Shown here: positions 23,353-32,693 of the stretch, piece by piece
Layout: the number at the start of each line of letters is the position of its first letter
Numbering within the stretch: position 1 is the stretch's first letter
Assembly: GCA_007695145.1 (NCBI GenBank)
Contig: REEI01000101.1
Location: 1 to 32,871, forward strand
Origin: Saprospirales bacterium
GTDB taxonomy: Bacteria; Bacteroidota; Bacteroidia; Chitinophagales; Saprospiraceae
Direction: 5' to 3'
Length of the DNA stretch: 32,871 nucleotides
Notes under the pieces: model-generated
Seen by the model: the letters and a program-made list of their open reading frames with translations, nothing else
What the model was told of the DNA's origin: nothing
Databases searched by the model: none
Position numbers and translations under genes: made by a program

Positions 23353-26300
23353 ATGAAATATCTTTTGACTTCCTGCGCTCATTTTTTAATTCTAACTCTT
23401 CTCTCGAGTACAACAAATGTTCTGGCACAGCCCGTGATTTCAGCACCTCAGATACTTGACTTTGGCAATGTTGGATTTGAAAAAAACAGAACCATCAATA
23501 ATTTCATTTGGAACGAGGGGAATGAATTGCTGGAAATTGAAAACTTTTTCGTCACCGGGGATCAATTTACTGCCGAAATTGAAACCACCGAAATACACCC
23601 CCATATGACCACGAGGCTGATTGTAAGCTTTCAAGCTGATCAGGTGGGAACTTTCCAGGAAACCCTAACCCTAGTGAGCAATGACCCGAATATGCCTGTT
23701 CTAGAAATTCCAATTACTGCTCAGGTCAATTTCAGTCCACCGGCTTTTTTCAATGGGCAAATTGATGGAAATGATGTTCAACTTTTTTGGGGGGTAAATA
23801 CCTTTGAAGGCGATTGGTTGGGCTACGATAAAACAGACGATCTCGTCGGGGTAATGATGGGTGCTATGGGAACCATAAGAGTTGGTGCTAAGTGGCCTTC
23901 CGATGCACTTTCTAATTTCATCGGCAGCGAGATCACTAAATTGGCATACATCCCGGTAAATCCTGATGTTGAGTATAAACTGCAAATCTGGGAGGGTGAA
24001 AATGGCGAAAATCTTTTAATGAGCCAAATAGATCAACCACCTTTTTATGAAATCTACACTGAGGTTGTATTGAATAGCCCCGTTGAAATTGAGGCGGGTA
24101 AGACCTATTGGTTTGCCATAGAAGCCACCAGTTTTGAAGATGAACAAATTGTGCTGGCATACAACCTTCAAAATACCGATATAGGGCTCGGGGATATGAT
24201 CTTTCGATCTGATGGATGGCAGAGGTTTAATCCTGACGGATTTCAAGGAAACTGGAATATTCGCGCACTGGTTCAGCCCTCTCAGGGACAAGTAGACTTG
24301 CCGGAAACTAATGCTTTATACAAAGATGACATACTGTGGGTAGGATCCTTTTCAAATGACCTAACTCTAACAGATTCTCCAATAGAGATCAGTGGTTTTC
24401 AAGGGAGGTCCGGGGCTGGATCAGGTCCTGAATTTATCGGCTACAATCTTTACAGAAATGACAACCTGCTCAATCCAGTTCCACTCACCACTACCGAGTT
24501 CCTCGATGAAGATCTTCCCAATGGAATCTACACTTACGGATTGACCAATGTGTTTGATCAGGGGGAAAGTGGGGCCCGAACATTGACCTTTCAGGTGGGT
24601 GCTCCCTTTTTGAAATTATCCAGGGAGCTCATTTTGGATAGTCTAGTGTTTGACAGCCTGTACACTTATGAGTTTACTATTTACAATATCGGGGGTGATA
24701 TCCTGGAGTGGTCCATGATCAATTCACTTCCTCCTTATTTAGAAATTTCCCAAACAGCAGGAACTACTGAATCCGGGGACAGCAGCGTGTTGATTTTGGA
24801 AGTAAACAGCACATTATTGCCGGCTGGTGACAACAACTTCTTCCTCACTTATTCTTCCAACAATATTTTTCAGGCGGACCAAAGTGTAAGGCTGAGGCTA
24901 ATCAATGAACCGATTACTGGTCTTTTTCAAGAAGATACTGCCATTAATTTCGGGATGGTGCCGGTTGGCCGGGAAAAATTGATGGCAATCGAATTTAAAA
25001 ATACCGGAAATGTGAGAACATTTATGTATCCCATCACACTGGATAATACAGATAACTTCAGAGCCAACTTTACACAATGGACCTTAGACCCGGGAGAGTC
25101 TACCAGTCTACTGGTATACTTCACTCCCGATGATGACGGTTTTTACAGTACTCAATTGAGGTTCAATACCTTTAATCCTTATTCAACCGAAACCATCGAA
25201 ATAGAAATCAACGGGCAGGGTGTTTTTCCACCCCCTGTGCAGCTCAGTGGGGAATTTACAGGTCAGGGAATAGAGCTCAACTGGCTGCCTCCGGGTGCTT
25301 CACCAAATGAACTTCGATACGGGACCGGGGAGCCTTCTACCTCAATTATGGCTGCTGCACAAATGCCTATTGAAATAGGTGCAAAATTTACATCCACCGA
25401 ATTGATGCCTTACGATAACAGGTCGCTAACAGCTGTAAATTTATTCCTTCTTGAAGCTGATGCTGATTTTACCGTAAAGGTTTATACCGATGAATCAGGC
25501 GAATCTCCACTGTATGAGATACCAGTTGACGACCCTAAAGTCAATCAGTGGAACGAAGTGGAGCTCCCCGCTCCTTTGGATCTCAGTGGGTTGGACTACC
25601 TTTGGATATCCTATCAAATCATTCCCAATAAGGAGTTTTTTTCCATAGCTGCTGATGGAGGGCCGGCAATACCCGGCAAGGGTGATCTTGTAAAAATTGC
25701 CGATATGGATTGGGAAAGTCTGGGGTCATTTAATCTCAACTTCAATTGGATAATTAAAGGAGTAATAGAGAGTAATGGAGGCCTTCAGCCTGAAATTTCA
25801 CAGGGAAATGGTCTTGCCTCTTCGCGTTCTTCTCTCAATTTAGAAGGTTACAGGGTTTTTAGAGATGGAGTCCAGCTCCATTCAAATCTTATTCAGGAGA
25901 CCAGTTTTACAGATTCTGATATAAGTGAGGGTGTGGTTTACAACTACCAGGTAATTGCCGTTTACAATTTAGGGGAGAGTGCTGAAGCAGTAGTTTCTGT
26001 AGAAGTACCCTTTAATTTCACACTTCCGGATGGTTGGGATTTTACCCCCACCCATTCTATGCACCACATACACCTGCCCGAAGGTCTCGATCACGAGGAC
26101 ATCGGACTTCGCAAAGGGGATTTAATTGGTCTATTCTATGAAAGAGATGGAATTGAGCATTGTGCCGGACTGATGTATTGGGATGGAAATCACAGGGTGG
26201 TTACTGCTTACGGCAGTGATCCACAGACTATGGATAAAGACGGGTTTGAACCAGGTGAAACTCTAAATTGGAAAGTCTATAACCACCAAACCGGAATGGT

Positions 26301-26646
26301 TTCAAGCCTCATAGCTCGGTACGACACCAATATGCCACACCATGACGGCAGATTTGCAAACATGGGTTTATCCATGCTTACAGCCCTTACGAGAGGAACT
26401 GTCAATACCATTGATGAAAAGGCTTCATCTATTTCACTTTTTCCCAATCCCGCTATTGACCAATTCTATTTGAAGGGTTTAGAAGGGAATGCACAAATAT
26501 CCATATACGACATGAGGGGCAAATTGCTCAAGAGAGTTGAGTTCAGCGGCAATCCTATCGACATTAGAGAATTCTTATCCGGGGTTTATGTTTTAGAAAT
26601 AGTTGACTTCAAAAGTATTCATCGCAAATTCTTGATTGTAAGGTAG
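23353..26646 (+). CDS. Large secreted adhesin-like protein with type IX (type A) sorting tail
   Basis: A 1097-residue cell-surface or secreted protein. It starts at ATG 23353 (the frame opens at TTG two codons earlier) with a signal peptide to about residue 26 (NVLAQ). The body is a duplicated module: a choice-of-anchor D/ASPM-like domain (ILDFGNVGFEKNRTINNF; again INFGMVPVGREKLMAIEF), then a jelly-roll-like domain (WEGENGENLLMSQI; again YTDESGESPLYEIPV), then a fibronectin III-like domain with GYNLYRNDNLL or GYRVFRDGVQL. A C-terminal domain starts at FTPTHSMHHIHLP and has GDLIGLFYERDG. The last 70 residues (ISLFPNPAIDQFYLKGLEG to HRKFLIVR) are a type A sorting domain. Ligand unknown. A strong terminator follows. 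Confidence 0.88.
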   Translation: MKYLLTSCAHFLILTLLSSTTNVLAQPVISAPQILDFGNVGFEKNRTINNFIWNEGNELLEIENFFVTGDQFTAEIETTEIHPHMTTRLIVSFQADQVGTFQETLTLVSNDPNMPVLEIPITAQVNFSPPAFFNGQIDGNDVQLFWGVNTFEGDWLGYDKTDDLVGVMMGAMGTIRVGAKWPSDALSNFIGSEITKLAYIPVNPDVEYKLQIWEGENGENLLMSQIDQPPFYEIYTEVVLNSPVEIEAGKTYWFAIEATSFEDEQIVLAYNLQNTDIGLGDMIFRSDGWQRFNPDGFQGNWNIRALVQPSQGQVDLPETNALYKDDILWVGSFSNDLTLTDSPIEISGFQGRSGAGSGPEFIGYNLYRNDNLLNPVPLTTTEFLDEDLPNGIYTYGLTNVFDQGESGARTLTFQVGAPFLKLSRELILDSLVFDSLYTYEFTIYNIGGDILEWSMINSLPPYLEISQTAGTTESGDSSVLILEVNSTLLPAGDNNFFLTYSSNNIFQADQSVRLRLINEPITGLFQEDTAINFGMVPVGREKLMAIEFKNTGNVRTFMYPITLDNTDNFRANFTQWTLDPGESTSLLVYFTPDDDGFYSTQLRFNTFNPYSTETIEIEINGQGVFPPPVQLSGEFTGQGIELNWLPPGASPNELRYGTGEPSTSIMAAAQMPIEIGAKFTSTELMPYDNRSLTAVNLFLLEADADFTVKVYTDESGESPLYEIPVDDPKVNQWNEVELPAPLDLSGLDYLWISYQIIPNKEFFSIAADGGPAIPGKGDLVKIADMDWESLGSFNLNFNWIIKGVIESNGGLQPEISQGNGLASSRSSLNLEGYRVFRDGVQLHSNLIQETSFTDSDISEGVVYNYQVIAVYNLGESAEAVVSVEVPFNFTLPDGWDFTPTHSMHHIHLPEGLDHEDIGLRKGDLIGLFYERDGIEHCAGLMYWDGNHRVVTAYGSDPQTMDKDGFEPGETLNWKVYNHQTGMVSSLIARYDTNMPHHDGRFANMGLSMLTALTRGTVNTIDEKASSISLFPNPAIDQFYLKGLEGNAQISIYDMRGKLLKRVEFSGNPIDIREFLSGVYVLEIVDFKSIHRKFLIVR

Positions 26647-26670
26647 GTAATCATGAGATGATTCAGCCGA

Positions 26671-26700
26671 GGGCCGGGGAGTAATTTCCGGCCCTTTTTT
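26671..26700 (+). terminator. Intrinsic terminator of the type A sorted protein gene
   Basis: GGGCCGG pairs with CCGGCCC and the helix extends by two G-U and one A-U pair to a GTAA tetraloop (GNRA type); six T residues follow at 26695-26700. It lies 25 bases after the stop codon. Confidence 0.92.
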
Positions 26701-26883
26701 GCGAAAAATCTACCCTTTAGAATGTCAAATTCACCTATATAAGATTATTTTTCAGCTGATGGTGCCAAATCTTCAACCCAGCTTTACTAAAAACCAATCA
26801 CTCAATTCTTCTCCTTCGATTTAGCTCCATGCACCGAACCAGTTTTCAATGAACTGGCCTTTGCAAAATTCATTCATTGGAAT

Positions 26884-29800
26884 CTATCTCAAAACTGTGA
26901 CCGTACCCCTTTCGACCTTTTTAACTCCATTTAAAAAAGTCATTCTAGCAACCCAAACATAAGCACCCTGTGGCACAATGACTCCCTTGAATGTGCCATC
27001 CCAATATTCCGCCGGACTGCCGTCATCGAGCCGGTTGGAAAACCAAAGCTGTTCACCCCAGGGAGAGTAAATGCTGATTTCATACTTGATCATTCCAACT
27101 CCTACGGGCTTAAAATACCTAACATCGATTGCACCATAGTCCGGGGACATGGCGCTGGGGGCGAAAAAGGTGGTGATCCACTGAGGTTCTACTGGCTTGC
27201 TTGTGGTGTCTGTGCACAAAAACTCCCCATTGTTGAAATTATAGGCGATCAACTCAACGGTTACCGGTCTATTGACATCGTATTCGTGTACGGGATTTTC
27301 CTGCTCACTCAGACTGCCATCTCCAAAGTCCCAGAGGTAAGCATCAGCATCAATCGAATAATTGAAAAACTCCACATCTCCCAATATATCGGTATTGACA
27401 CCGGCTTCGTATTCAAAGTCAGCCATCGGTCTTAAAAACACTTTCACTGCCTTTTCCAGGACAATACTATCCCTGCAAATATCTCCGTAGGTAGCAGTCA
27501 AACGAACATTATAATCACCTGAGGATTCGTATGCGTGCACAGGATTATCCAGTGTGCTCTCAAAACTTCCATCTCCAAAGTTCCAGTAGTAATTCATAGG
27601 CAAATCACCTGTGGATCTGTTGGCAAAGGTCACCTCCAAAGGGGGGCAACCCATTTCTGCAGAAACCGAAAAGTCGGGTTTGGGTCTACTATGTATGACA
27701 ATTTCTTTTCCTAACTCAGCCGGACAGCCGGTTGCCGGATGCAACATGCGTAGATTGACCTGATAGATTCCGGCCTCTTCATACCTGTGCACAGGAGAGC
27801 TTTGATTGGATTGGTTGCCATCTCCGAACTCCCAAACAGGAGAGCTTGCATTGGTCGAAAGATTTTGAAAAGTGACCAGATCGCCGATGCAACTTTCGCG
27901 GCGAAACTCAAAATCGATATCCGGAGCATCCAACAGTCTGAAAAAGGTGGTATCTGTATGACTCCCACAATTGGTCGCTCTGAGGACAACAGTATATTCT
28001 CCTGCCTCCTCCAAAAGGAATTCCGGAAAGCGCTCACTGCTGCCTGCGACTACCTCATTGTCAAAAATTAACTCCCAGTTCAGATGAGCTCCGGGAGTTG
28101 AAAAACTAACCGGCTGAAACAGATGGGGAGAGCAGGCTTGATTCAAAGGCATCTCAATAAATGCGGTGACATTGGGAGGGAATACTCTTATTTCCCGCTG
28201 AAGGGTATCAATTCCACAGTGGTTTTCAACGACCAACTCAATGGCATAGTCCACATAAGTACTATCCACTGTATAAATCTGAGAAGGAGGATTGAAAAGA
28301 TTAGAATTATTGCCGTTTCCAAAATCCCAGAAAAATAATTCAGGATTACCTGTGGAAGTGTTGGAAAAAAAGACCTCAAAGGGCGAGCAACCCGATGGTT
28401 CACTCAAACCAAATTCGGCAAGCGGCAACGGGTAAACCCGGACATTTTGCTCCAACTGATCGTGTCCACAAGCGTTCATGGCGATCAGTTGTATGGTGTA
28501 TATACTGTCCGTATCCCCGACAAACAATGCTATATTGCCCGGATCATCCAGAAAGATAGAATCAGATCCGATTACCCAAATGAATTCCGGTTCATAGCCG
28601 CTGCTGAGATTGACCAGCTGCAAATCGAAAGGTTCACATCCCTCATTCTCGGGAAGTTCAAAATCTGCCACCGGAATCTCAATGGTCGTCACTTCTCTAC
28701 TCGTGTTGTGACTACATCCCTCGCCGGAAATCACTTCCAACACAATGGTAAAAGTACCGGTATTATTGAAAACATGGGAAGGGTTTGGCTGTGTACTGCT
28801 GTTTCCATCTCCGAAATCCCAATTGTACATTTGTCCTCCGACACTGTTATTGACCGGACTAAATGGATCTCCCACACAAAGAAAATTCTCCACTGAAAAA
28901 TCTGCCACAGGATTGGAATTGAAAACAAAAGAGCGGGTAGCACATGCAGTGCAATTTTCAATCAGACTGCTTTCGATGCAGTATTCGTATTCATAGATTT
29001 GACCGGGACTGAGCAGGCTGAGGTTGATTTCACCGGTTACAACATTGACCAATCCGGGACCTGACCAGGTACCTCCGGGTGGTTCAGCCGGGGAAAGGAT
29101 AAATACCTCAGGGCCTTCACATTCTTCATCTGGATCACCCACCACCAAATCCAATCCTGGATCAAGGGCCTCAACACTTACCTCTGCAAACAACTCACAA
29201 CTACTGCCCCCAAGAAAAGTATATTGGTAGGTATGTTCGCCGGGACCGGCCTGATCGAGATCAATCAATCCGGTTTGACTATTGACCCCGGGCCCGGACC
29301 AAACGCCACCTTCAGGGCTTGCTTCCAATTGAAAACTTCCTGAAACGGAGCATATAATGGTGTCTGCAAATCCAACCACTAATTCGGGCTTTTCAACAAT
29401 TTCGATAACCAGACTTTCCCTCAAACTGCAGGCATTCCACTCGTAATCGACCCATATGGTGTAAAAACCTGGTACCAATCCCCCTGCACCAGAATTGAAT
29501 GAACCCTCTGAACTGACCACTCCAGGACCTGACCAAATGACTTCCCCTCCATCGGGGTTGACAGAAAAATTGGTGAGTTCATTCAAATTTTCATCAAAAT
29601 CCTCCAGGCACAACTGTAGGCTATCGGTTAGCTGCAGTGTGGGAAACTCTTCAACCAGCAACTCATCCGTGAGCACAATCTCACAGTCATTGGAATCCAG
29701 GAATACATAGCTGATCTCAAATAATCCGGTTCCAGAAATTTCAGGGTCAAATAAGCCTATAATGGAATCGACTATGCCACTGCCCGACCACTGCCCACCG

Positions 29801-31278
29801 GTAGGGTTGGCAGTGAGTGCAACTGGTTCACTATCCTCACAAAGAACGGGTGCGTCAAACCATCCACTTTCTGATTCCAGCACCCCTATTTCAATTTCGT
29901 CGCTGATTTCACAAGGGCTGATCTCAAAGCTGTAGATTAGGGTGTAACTCTGCCCTGCCTCGAGGCCTGAAGGATCAAATACACCTTCCACTCCGTCCAC
30001 AATTCCCGGACCGGACCATTGACCCCCGGGTGGTTCCGCTAACAACTGCACTGCTGGTGAGTTAAGACAAATCTCCTCAGGATTATTCCCAAAAATAATC
30101 TCCCCTGTAACTATGCTGATCGGAAAAGAAATGGAAGTATCACTGCAGGGCCCAAGAATGTCAAGCATCACCTCACCGGACTCTGAAAAAGTGATCGGCG
30201 GAAAGTCTCCTCCGGTAGCTGAGGGATAAGAACCATTGACAAAAGTCCACTCAATGCTTTCTACTGAACCCGAGAGCGAAAAGCCCAAATCTGCTGCGGT
30301 TAGTGTAATTTCATCACAATAAGGTTCTGGAGGATCAATTTGAAGGTTGATATCCTCAAAAATTTCGATTGTCTGAATAAATTCATCCGTACCGCAGGCA
30401 TTGGTTGCATTGAGAGTAATGGTGTATTCACCCGGTTGGTAAAAAATGACTTCAATGTTGGGTGAATTCATGCTGAGATTGGTGTCTGCCAGCTCCCATA
30501 GGGCAGAGCCTGATGGAGAAATTGACCATAAATGACCGGAGGAATTTTCCGATTGATTATCGAGACTAAGCACAACCGGCACACAGGCAGGCTCTGCTGC
30601 TGTTGTGGCTGAAAAATCGGCGATCGGAGGGTCTACTACCTGAATACTGACAGAGGTCATGTCCATTCCACACTGATTGCTTGCAGAAAGGAGGATGGTG
30701 TAAAAACCGGGTTCATCAAAACTTATGATTGGATTGGCTTCTGTGCTGGTGACCCCATTGCCAAAATCCCATAAATAGCTATTGGCATTACAGCTGGTAT
30801 TGGAGATGCTTACCTCTGTGTCTACACAAATCTGAAAAGGCAAACTAAAGGAGGCCTCAGGTCTCACGATGATGCCAAAATCATAGGTACCGGACTGGCA
30901 ACTGATACCGTCATCACAGTCCTTTTGACCTTTAAAACAAAGTGAAAAAGGACGTATGGGCGGGCCGGTGCAAACAAGGCTATCGGGAATATTGTACACA
31001 TGCTGAAAGGGTTCGTAGCCATACAGTGTATCCACATTCCCGTCTCGCCAATCCACTACAAAAAAATCAAAACCAGCTGCACTTGTATTGTTCAAAGTGA
31101 TGGTTTGGCCTTCACAGAATTGAGGCCCTCCCAGGGGAGAAAACCCCACATTCAAATCTCCACAATCGTTGTCAAAGCATGGTGGGAAAAAACAGTTTTG
31201 GCCGAAAGAAACATTTTGGCTTAAAAAAATAAAAACCACTGTTAAAAAGGAGAATAAAATAACTCGCCGCGATTTCAT
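26884..31278 (-). CDS. Giant PKD-repeat protein with type IX (gliding-motility, type B) sorting tail
   Basis: A 1464-residue secreted protein with a signal peptide (to about residue 26, VSFGQ). It contains many PKD domains, recognised by YLWDFGNG (168), YNWDFGDGNSS (818), FFWDFGNGN, PVWEFGDGN, YYWNFGDGS and YLWDFGDGS; between about 405 and 785 stand five related units of about 75-85 residues around GG-x-WSGPG. The final 90 residues (from FFAPSAMSPD, with ISIYSPWGEQLWFSN and WDGTFKG) form the CHU_C/gliding-motility-associated domain, the type B signal for the type IX system. The start is 11 bases after the PorP/SprF-like gene, so the pair is an operon and that protein is the probable secretion or anchoring partner. 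PKD proteins bind polymers or other proteins; the ligand is unknown. Confidence 0.92.
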   Translation of the reverse strand: MKSRRVILFSFLTVVFIFLSQNVSFGQNCFFPPCFDNDCGDLNVGFSPLGGPQFCEGQTITLNNTSAAGFDFFVVDWRDGNVDTLYGYEPFQHVYNIPDSLVCTGPPIRPFSLCFKGQKDCDDGISCQSGTYDFGIIVRPEASFSLPFQICVDTEVSISNTSCNANSYLWDFGNGVTSTEANPIISFDEPGFYTILLSASNQCGMDMTSVSIQVVDPPIADFSATTAAEPACVPVVLSLDNQSENSSGHLWSISPSGSALWELADTNLSMNSPNIEVIFYQPGEYTITLNATNACGTDEFIQTIEIFEDINLQIDPPEPYCDEITLTAADLGFSLSGSVESIEWTFVNGSYPSATGGDFPPITFSESGEVMLDILGPCSDTSISFPISIVTGEIIFGNNPEEICLNSPAVQLLAEPPGGQWSGPGIVDGVEGVFDPSGLEAGQSYTLIYSFEISPCEISDEIEIGVLESESGWFDAPVLCEDSEPVALTANPTGGQWSGSGIVDSIIGLFDPEISGTGLFEISYVFLDSNDCEIVLTDELLVEEFPTLQLTDSLQLCLEDFDENLNELTNFSVNPDGGEVIWSGPGVVSSEGSFNSGAGGLVPGFYTIWVDYEWNACSLRESLVIEIVEKPELVVGFADTIICSVSGSFQLEASPEGGVWSGPGVNSQTGLIDLDQAGPGEHTYQYTFLGGSSCELFAEVSVEALDPGLDLVVGDPDEECEGPEVFILSPAEPPGGTWSGPGLVNVVTGEINLSLLSPGQIYEYEYCIESSLIENCTACATRSFVFNSNPVADFSVENFLCVGDPFSPVNNSVGGQMYNWDFGDGNSSTQPNPSHVFNNTGTFTIVLEVISGEGCSHNTSREVTTIEIPVADFELPENEGCEPFDLQLVNLSSGYEPEFIWVIGSDSIFLDDPGNIALFVGDTDSIYTIQLIAMNACGHDQLEQNVRVYPLPLAEFGLSEPSGCSPFEVFFSNTSTGNPELFFWDFGNGNNSNLFNPPSQIYTVDSTYVDYAIELVVENHCGIDTLQREIRVFPPNVTAFIEMPLNQACSPHLFQPVSFSTPGAHLNWELIFDNEVVAGSSERFPEFLLEEAGEYTVVLRATNCGSHTDTTFFRLLDAPDIDFEFRRESCIGDLVTFQNLSTNASSPVWEFGDGNQSNQSSPVHRYEEAGIYQVNLRMLHPATGCPAELGKEIVIHSRPKPDFSVSAEMGCPPLEVTFANRSTGDLPMNYYWNFGDGSFESTLDNPVHAYESSGDYNVRLTATYGDICRDSIVLEKAVKVFLRPMADFEYEAGVNTDILGDVEFFNYSIDADAYLWDFGDGSLSEQENPVHEYDVNRPVTVELIAYNFNNGEFLCTDTTSKPVEPQWITTFFAPSAMSPDYGAIDVRYFKPVGVGMIKYEISIYSPWGEQLWFSNRLDDGSPAEYWDGTFKGVIVPQGAYVWVARMTFLNGVKKVERGTVTVLR
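28926..30066 (-). repeat. Five in-frame GGxWSGPG repeats inside the PKD protein gene
   Basis: Protein residues about 405-785 hold five units of 75-85 residues with WSG cores near 421, 497, 582, 660 and 738, each followed by a GxFDP-like turn and a Y-rich strand ending in a cysteine-containing segment. The DNA copies have diverged, so the duplication is old. Confidence 0.75.
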
Positions 31279-31289
31279 CCTAAATTGAT

Positions 31290-32465
31290 TTATGGTGTCC
31301 AGATACTCTCATACATTTTATATCTTCCGGGGGTGATTAATGAAGTCACACATCTCGTATGACTACCATAGGGCACCTGATCACTTTTTCCTGCGAGATT
31401 GCAGGAAGGACTGATGGGAAAGTAAACACCCATACTCATTTCAATCGTATTGTTGAGGTAGTTTCTCAGTCCTGAAAGATTACTGGAGTAAGCCAGGCCC
31501 AGCTCCACCCTAGCACCATTGGGTATTGTCCATCCAAATTCTACCTTAAAAGTCATCCAACTCGTATTCACCCCTTCTTCAGGCCTTCTATTGGTGTGGT
31601 AATATACACCTGCTGCCAGAAAGCGATTAAAGGAAGTTCTGAACCCGGCTTGAAGATAAGAGATTTTTGACTGAAGCTCGGTTACCAGCAGGGGGCGCAC
31701 CGCCAAAAATTGCCTGTTGTTCATCCAGGGTATGAATTCATAAGTGGCAAACAGGCTGAATCTCGGAGGGATTTTTTCTCCGGTACCCAGTATAGATTCC
31801 TCATTACCGGTTAAATTTCCACTGTTAAGAGAAAAAGCATTGTGAAAAGCCAAACCGTATAAAATAGTACCGGAACGAGGATTGGTATGGTCCAATAGGA
31901 TTCGGTGTGATATTCCTGCGGAGGGAGTCAAAAACCAATTGGAATAGCCCTCATTGGGAGGGACAAATGAGGTTGGATTGACTATGCCCATCCTGTTAAA
32001 CAGCCCATACTTGGGATCGAGTTGGTCCGAAAAAGTAAGCCGGCTGAAGTCTATGCTGTTCTGCGACCATTGCAAACCAGCACCTATGCGTATATTGTGC
32101 CAGGCATCCCCCACAGAAAAGGGAATGGTCCCGGCAAAACGAAAACCGAGGTCAACCCTCCTCAAGATGCCTTCCCCCTCTTCGTTGAAACCCATATTTA
32201 TGCCATAGTCAAAAACTGAACAAGGCATACTCTCTTCCAAACTAAACCTCCCGGAGCGAAAGGCCCTCACATCCGATGCCTCCCACTGATTCTTAAAAGC
32301 CGCCTGGAAACCAAATCCACCCTTGTAGCCCACCAATGAGGGATTAAAGGAGGATTCGTTGTGAAAAAACTGATTGAAAAAAGGGTCCTGGGCATGAAGA
32401 AGAACATTGCTAGCAAACCACATAGCAAAAATTGAAACAGAGATTTTAAGGTACGCAAGCTGCAT
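31290..32465 (-). CDS. PorP/SprF-family type IX secretion membrane protein
   Basis: A 391-residue outer-membrane protein. The signal peptide ends at about residue 25 (VLLHAQ) and is followed by the family opening DPFFNQFFHNESSFNPSLVGYKGG; the rest is made of amphipathic beta strands with the typical GAGLQWSQNSIDFSRLTFSDQ and PSAGISHRIL segments and ends in a C-terminal strand region. PorP/SprF proteins help secrete or anchor type B-sorted cargo. I place the start at ATG 32465; the frame stays open to 32573, but the extra 36 residues would precede the signal peptide. The giant PKD protein gene follows after 11 bases. The best -7 candidate on the minus strand, TACCTTAG at 32485-32492, has one mismatch and is weak. 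Confidence 0.92.
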   Translation of the reverse strand: MQLAYLKISVSIFAMWFASNVLLHAQDPFFNQFFHNESSFNPSLVGYKGGFGFQAAFKNQWEASDVRAFRSGRFSLEESMPCSVFDYGINMGFNEEGEGILRRVDLGFRFAGTIPFSVGDAWHNIRIGAGLQWSQNSIDFSRLTFSDQLDPKYGLFNRMGIVNPTSFVPPNEGYSNWFLTPSAGISHRILLDHTNPRSGTILYGLAFHNAFSLNSGNLTGNEESILGTGEKIPPRFSLFATYEFIPWMNNRQFLAVRPLLVTELQSKISYLQAGFRTSFNRFLAAGVYYHTNRRPEEGVNTSWMTFKVEFGWTIPNGARVELGLAYSSNLSGLRNYLNNTIEMSMGVYFPISPSCNLAGKSDQVPYGSHTRCVTSLITPGRYKMYESIWTP

Positions 32466-32577
32466 AATAATTCTCTTAATTGAGCTAAGGTACAAATTTT
32501 TACAGATATTAAATTGAATGCTACAAGGCAACAACTGTGGACAATAGTCCGGTTGATACATGCAGACCATCAATTTT

Positions 32578-32693
32578 TACCCCTGCATTGGTACAACTAT
32601 CCTGTAAATTTACCCTTACTTTGGCACGAAAACTACTTAAAATTACCATTACTTTGACACATAATTTACCAAAAAACACCCTAACTTTGTGCA
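32578..32693 (+). repeat. Tandem promoter-like repeats, exact 33-bp period, before the AAA ATPase gene
   Basis: Units start at 32578 (degenerate), 32611, 32644 and 32677. The 17-base cores are TACCCCTGCATTGGTAC, TACCCTTACTTTGGCAC, TACCATTACTTTGACAC and CACCCTAACTTTGTGCA. The second and third agree at 15 of 17 positions; the last contains TAACTTTG, an exact -7 consensus match, and ends at the ATG of the ATPase gene. The remaining 16 bases of each unit are A+T-rich and much less alike. Confidence 0.7.
32682..32689 (+). promoter_or_regulatory. -7 promoter element abutting the ATPase start codon
   Basis: TAACTTTG, exact TAnnTTTG match, ending only four bases before the ATG at 32694, so the transcript would be leaderless or nearly so. 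The nearest upstream TTTG (32653-32656) is 25 bases away, longer than the usual -33/-7 spacing, and belongs to the preceding repeat unit. Confidence 0.5.

Noticed and set aside
26839-26857. CCAGTT/AACTGG hairpin after the PKD protein gene
   Set aside because: Six pairs without a T-run on the minus strand; not enough for a terminator.
32578-32693. Reading the 33-bp repeats as a CRISPR array or plasmid iterons
   Set aside because: Only half of each unit is conserved, there are no unique spacers of constant flank, no cas or rep gene is near, and the last unit is a promoter box joined to a start codon.
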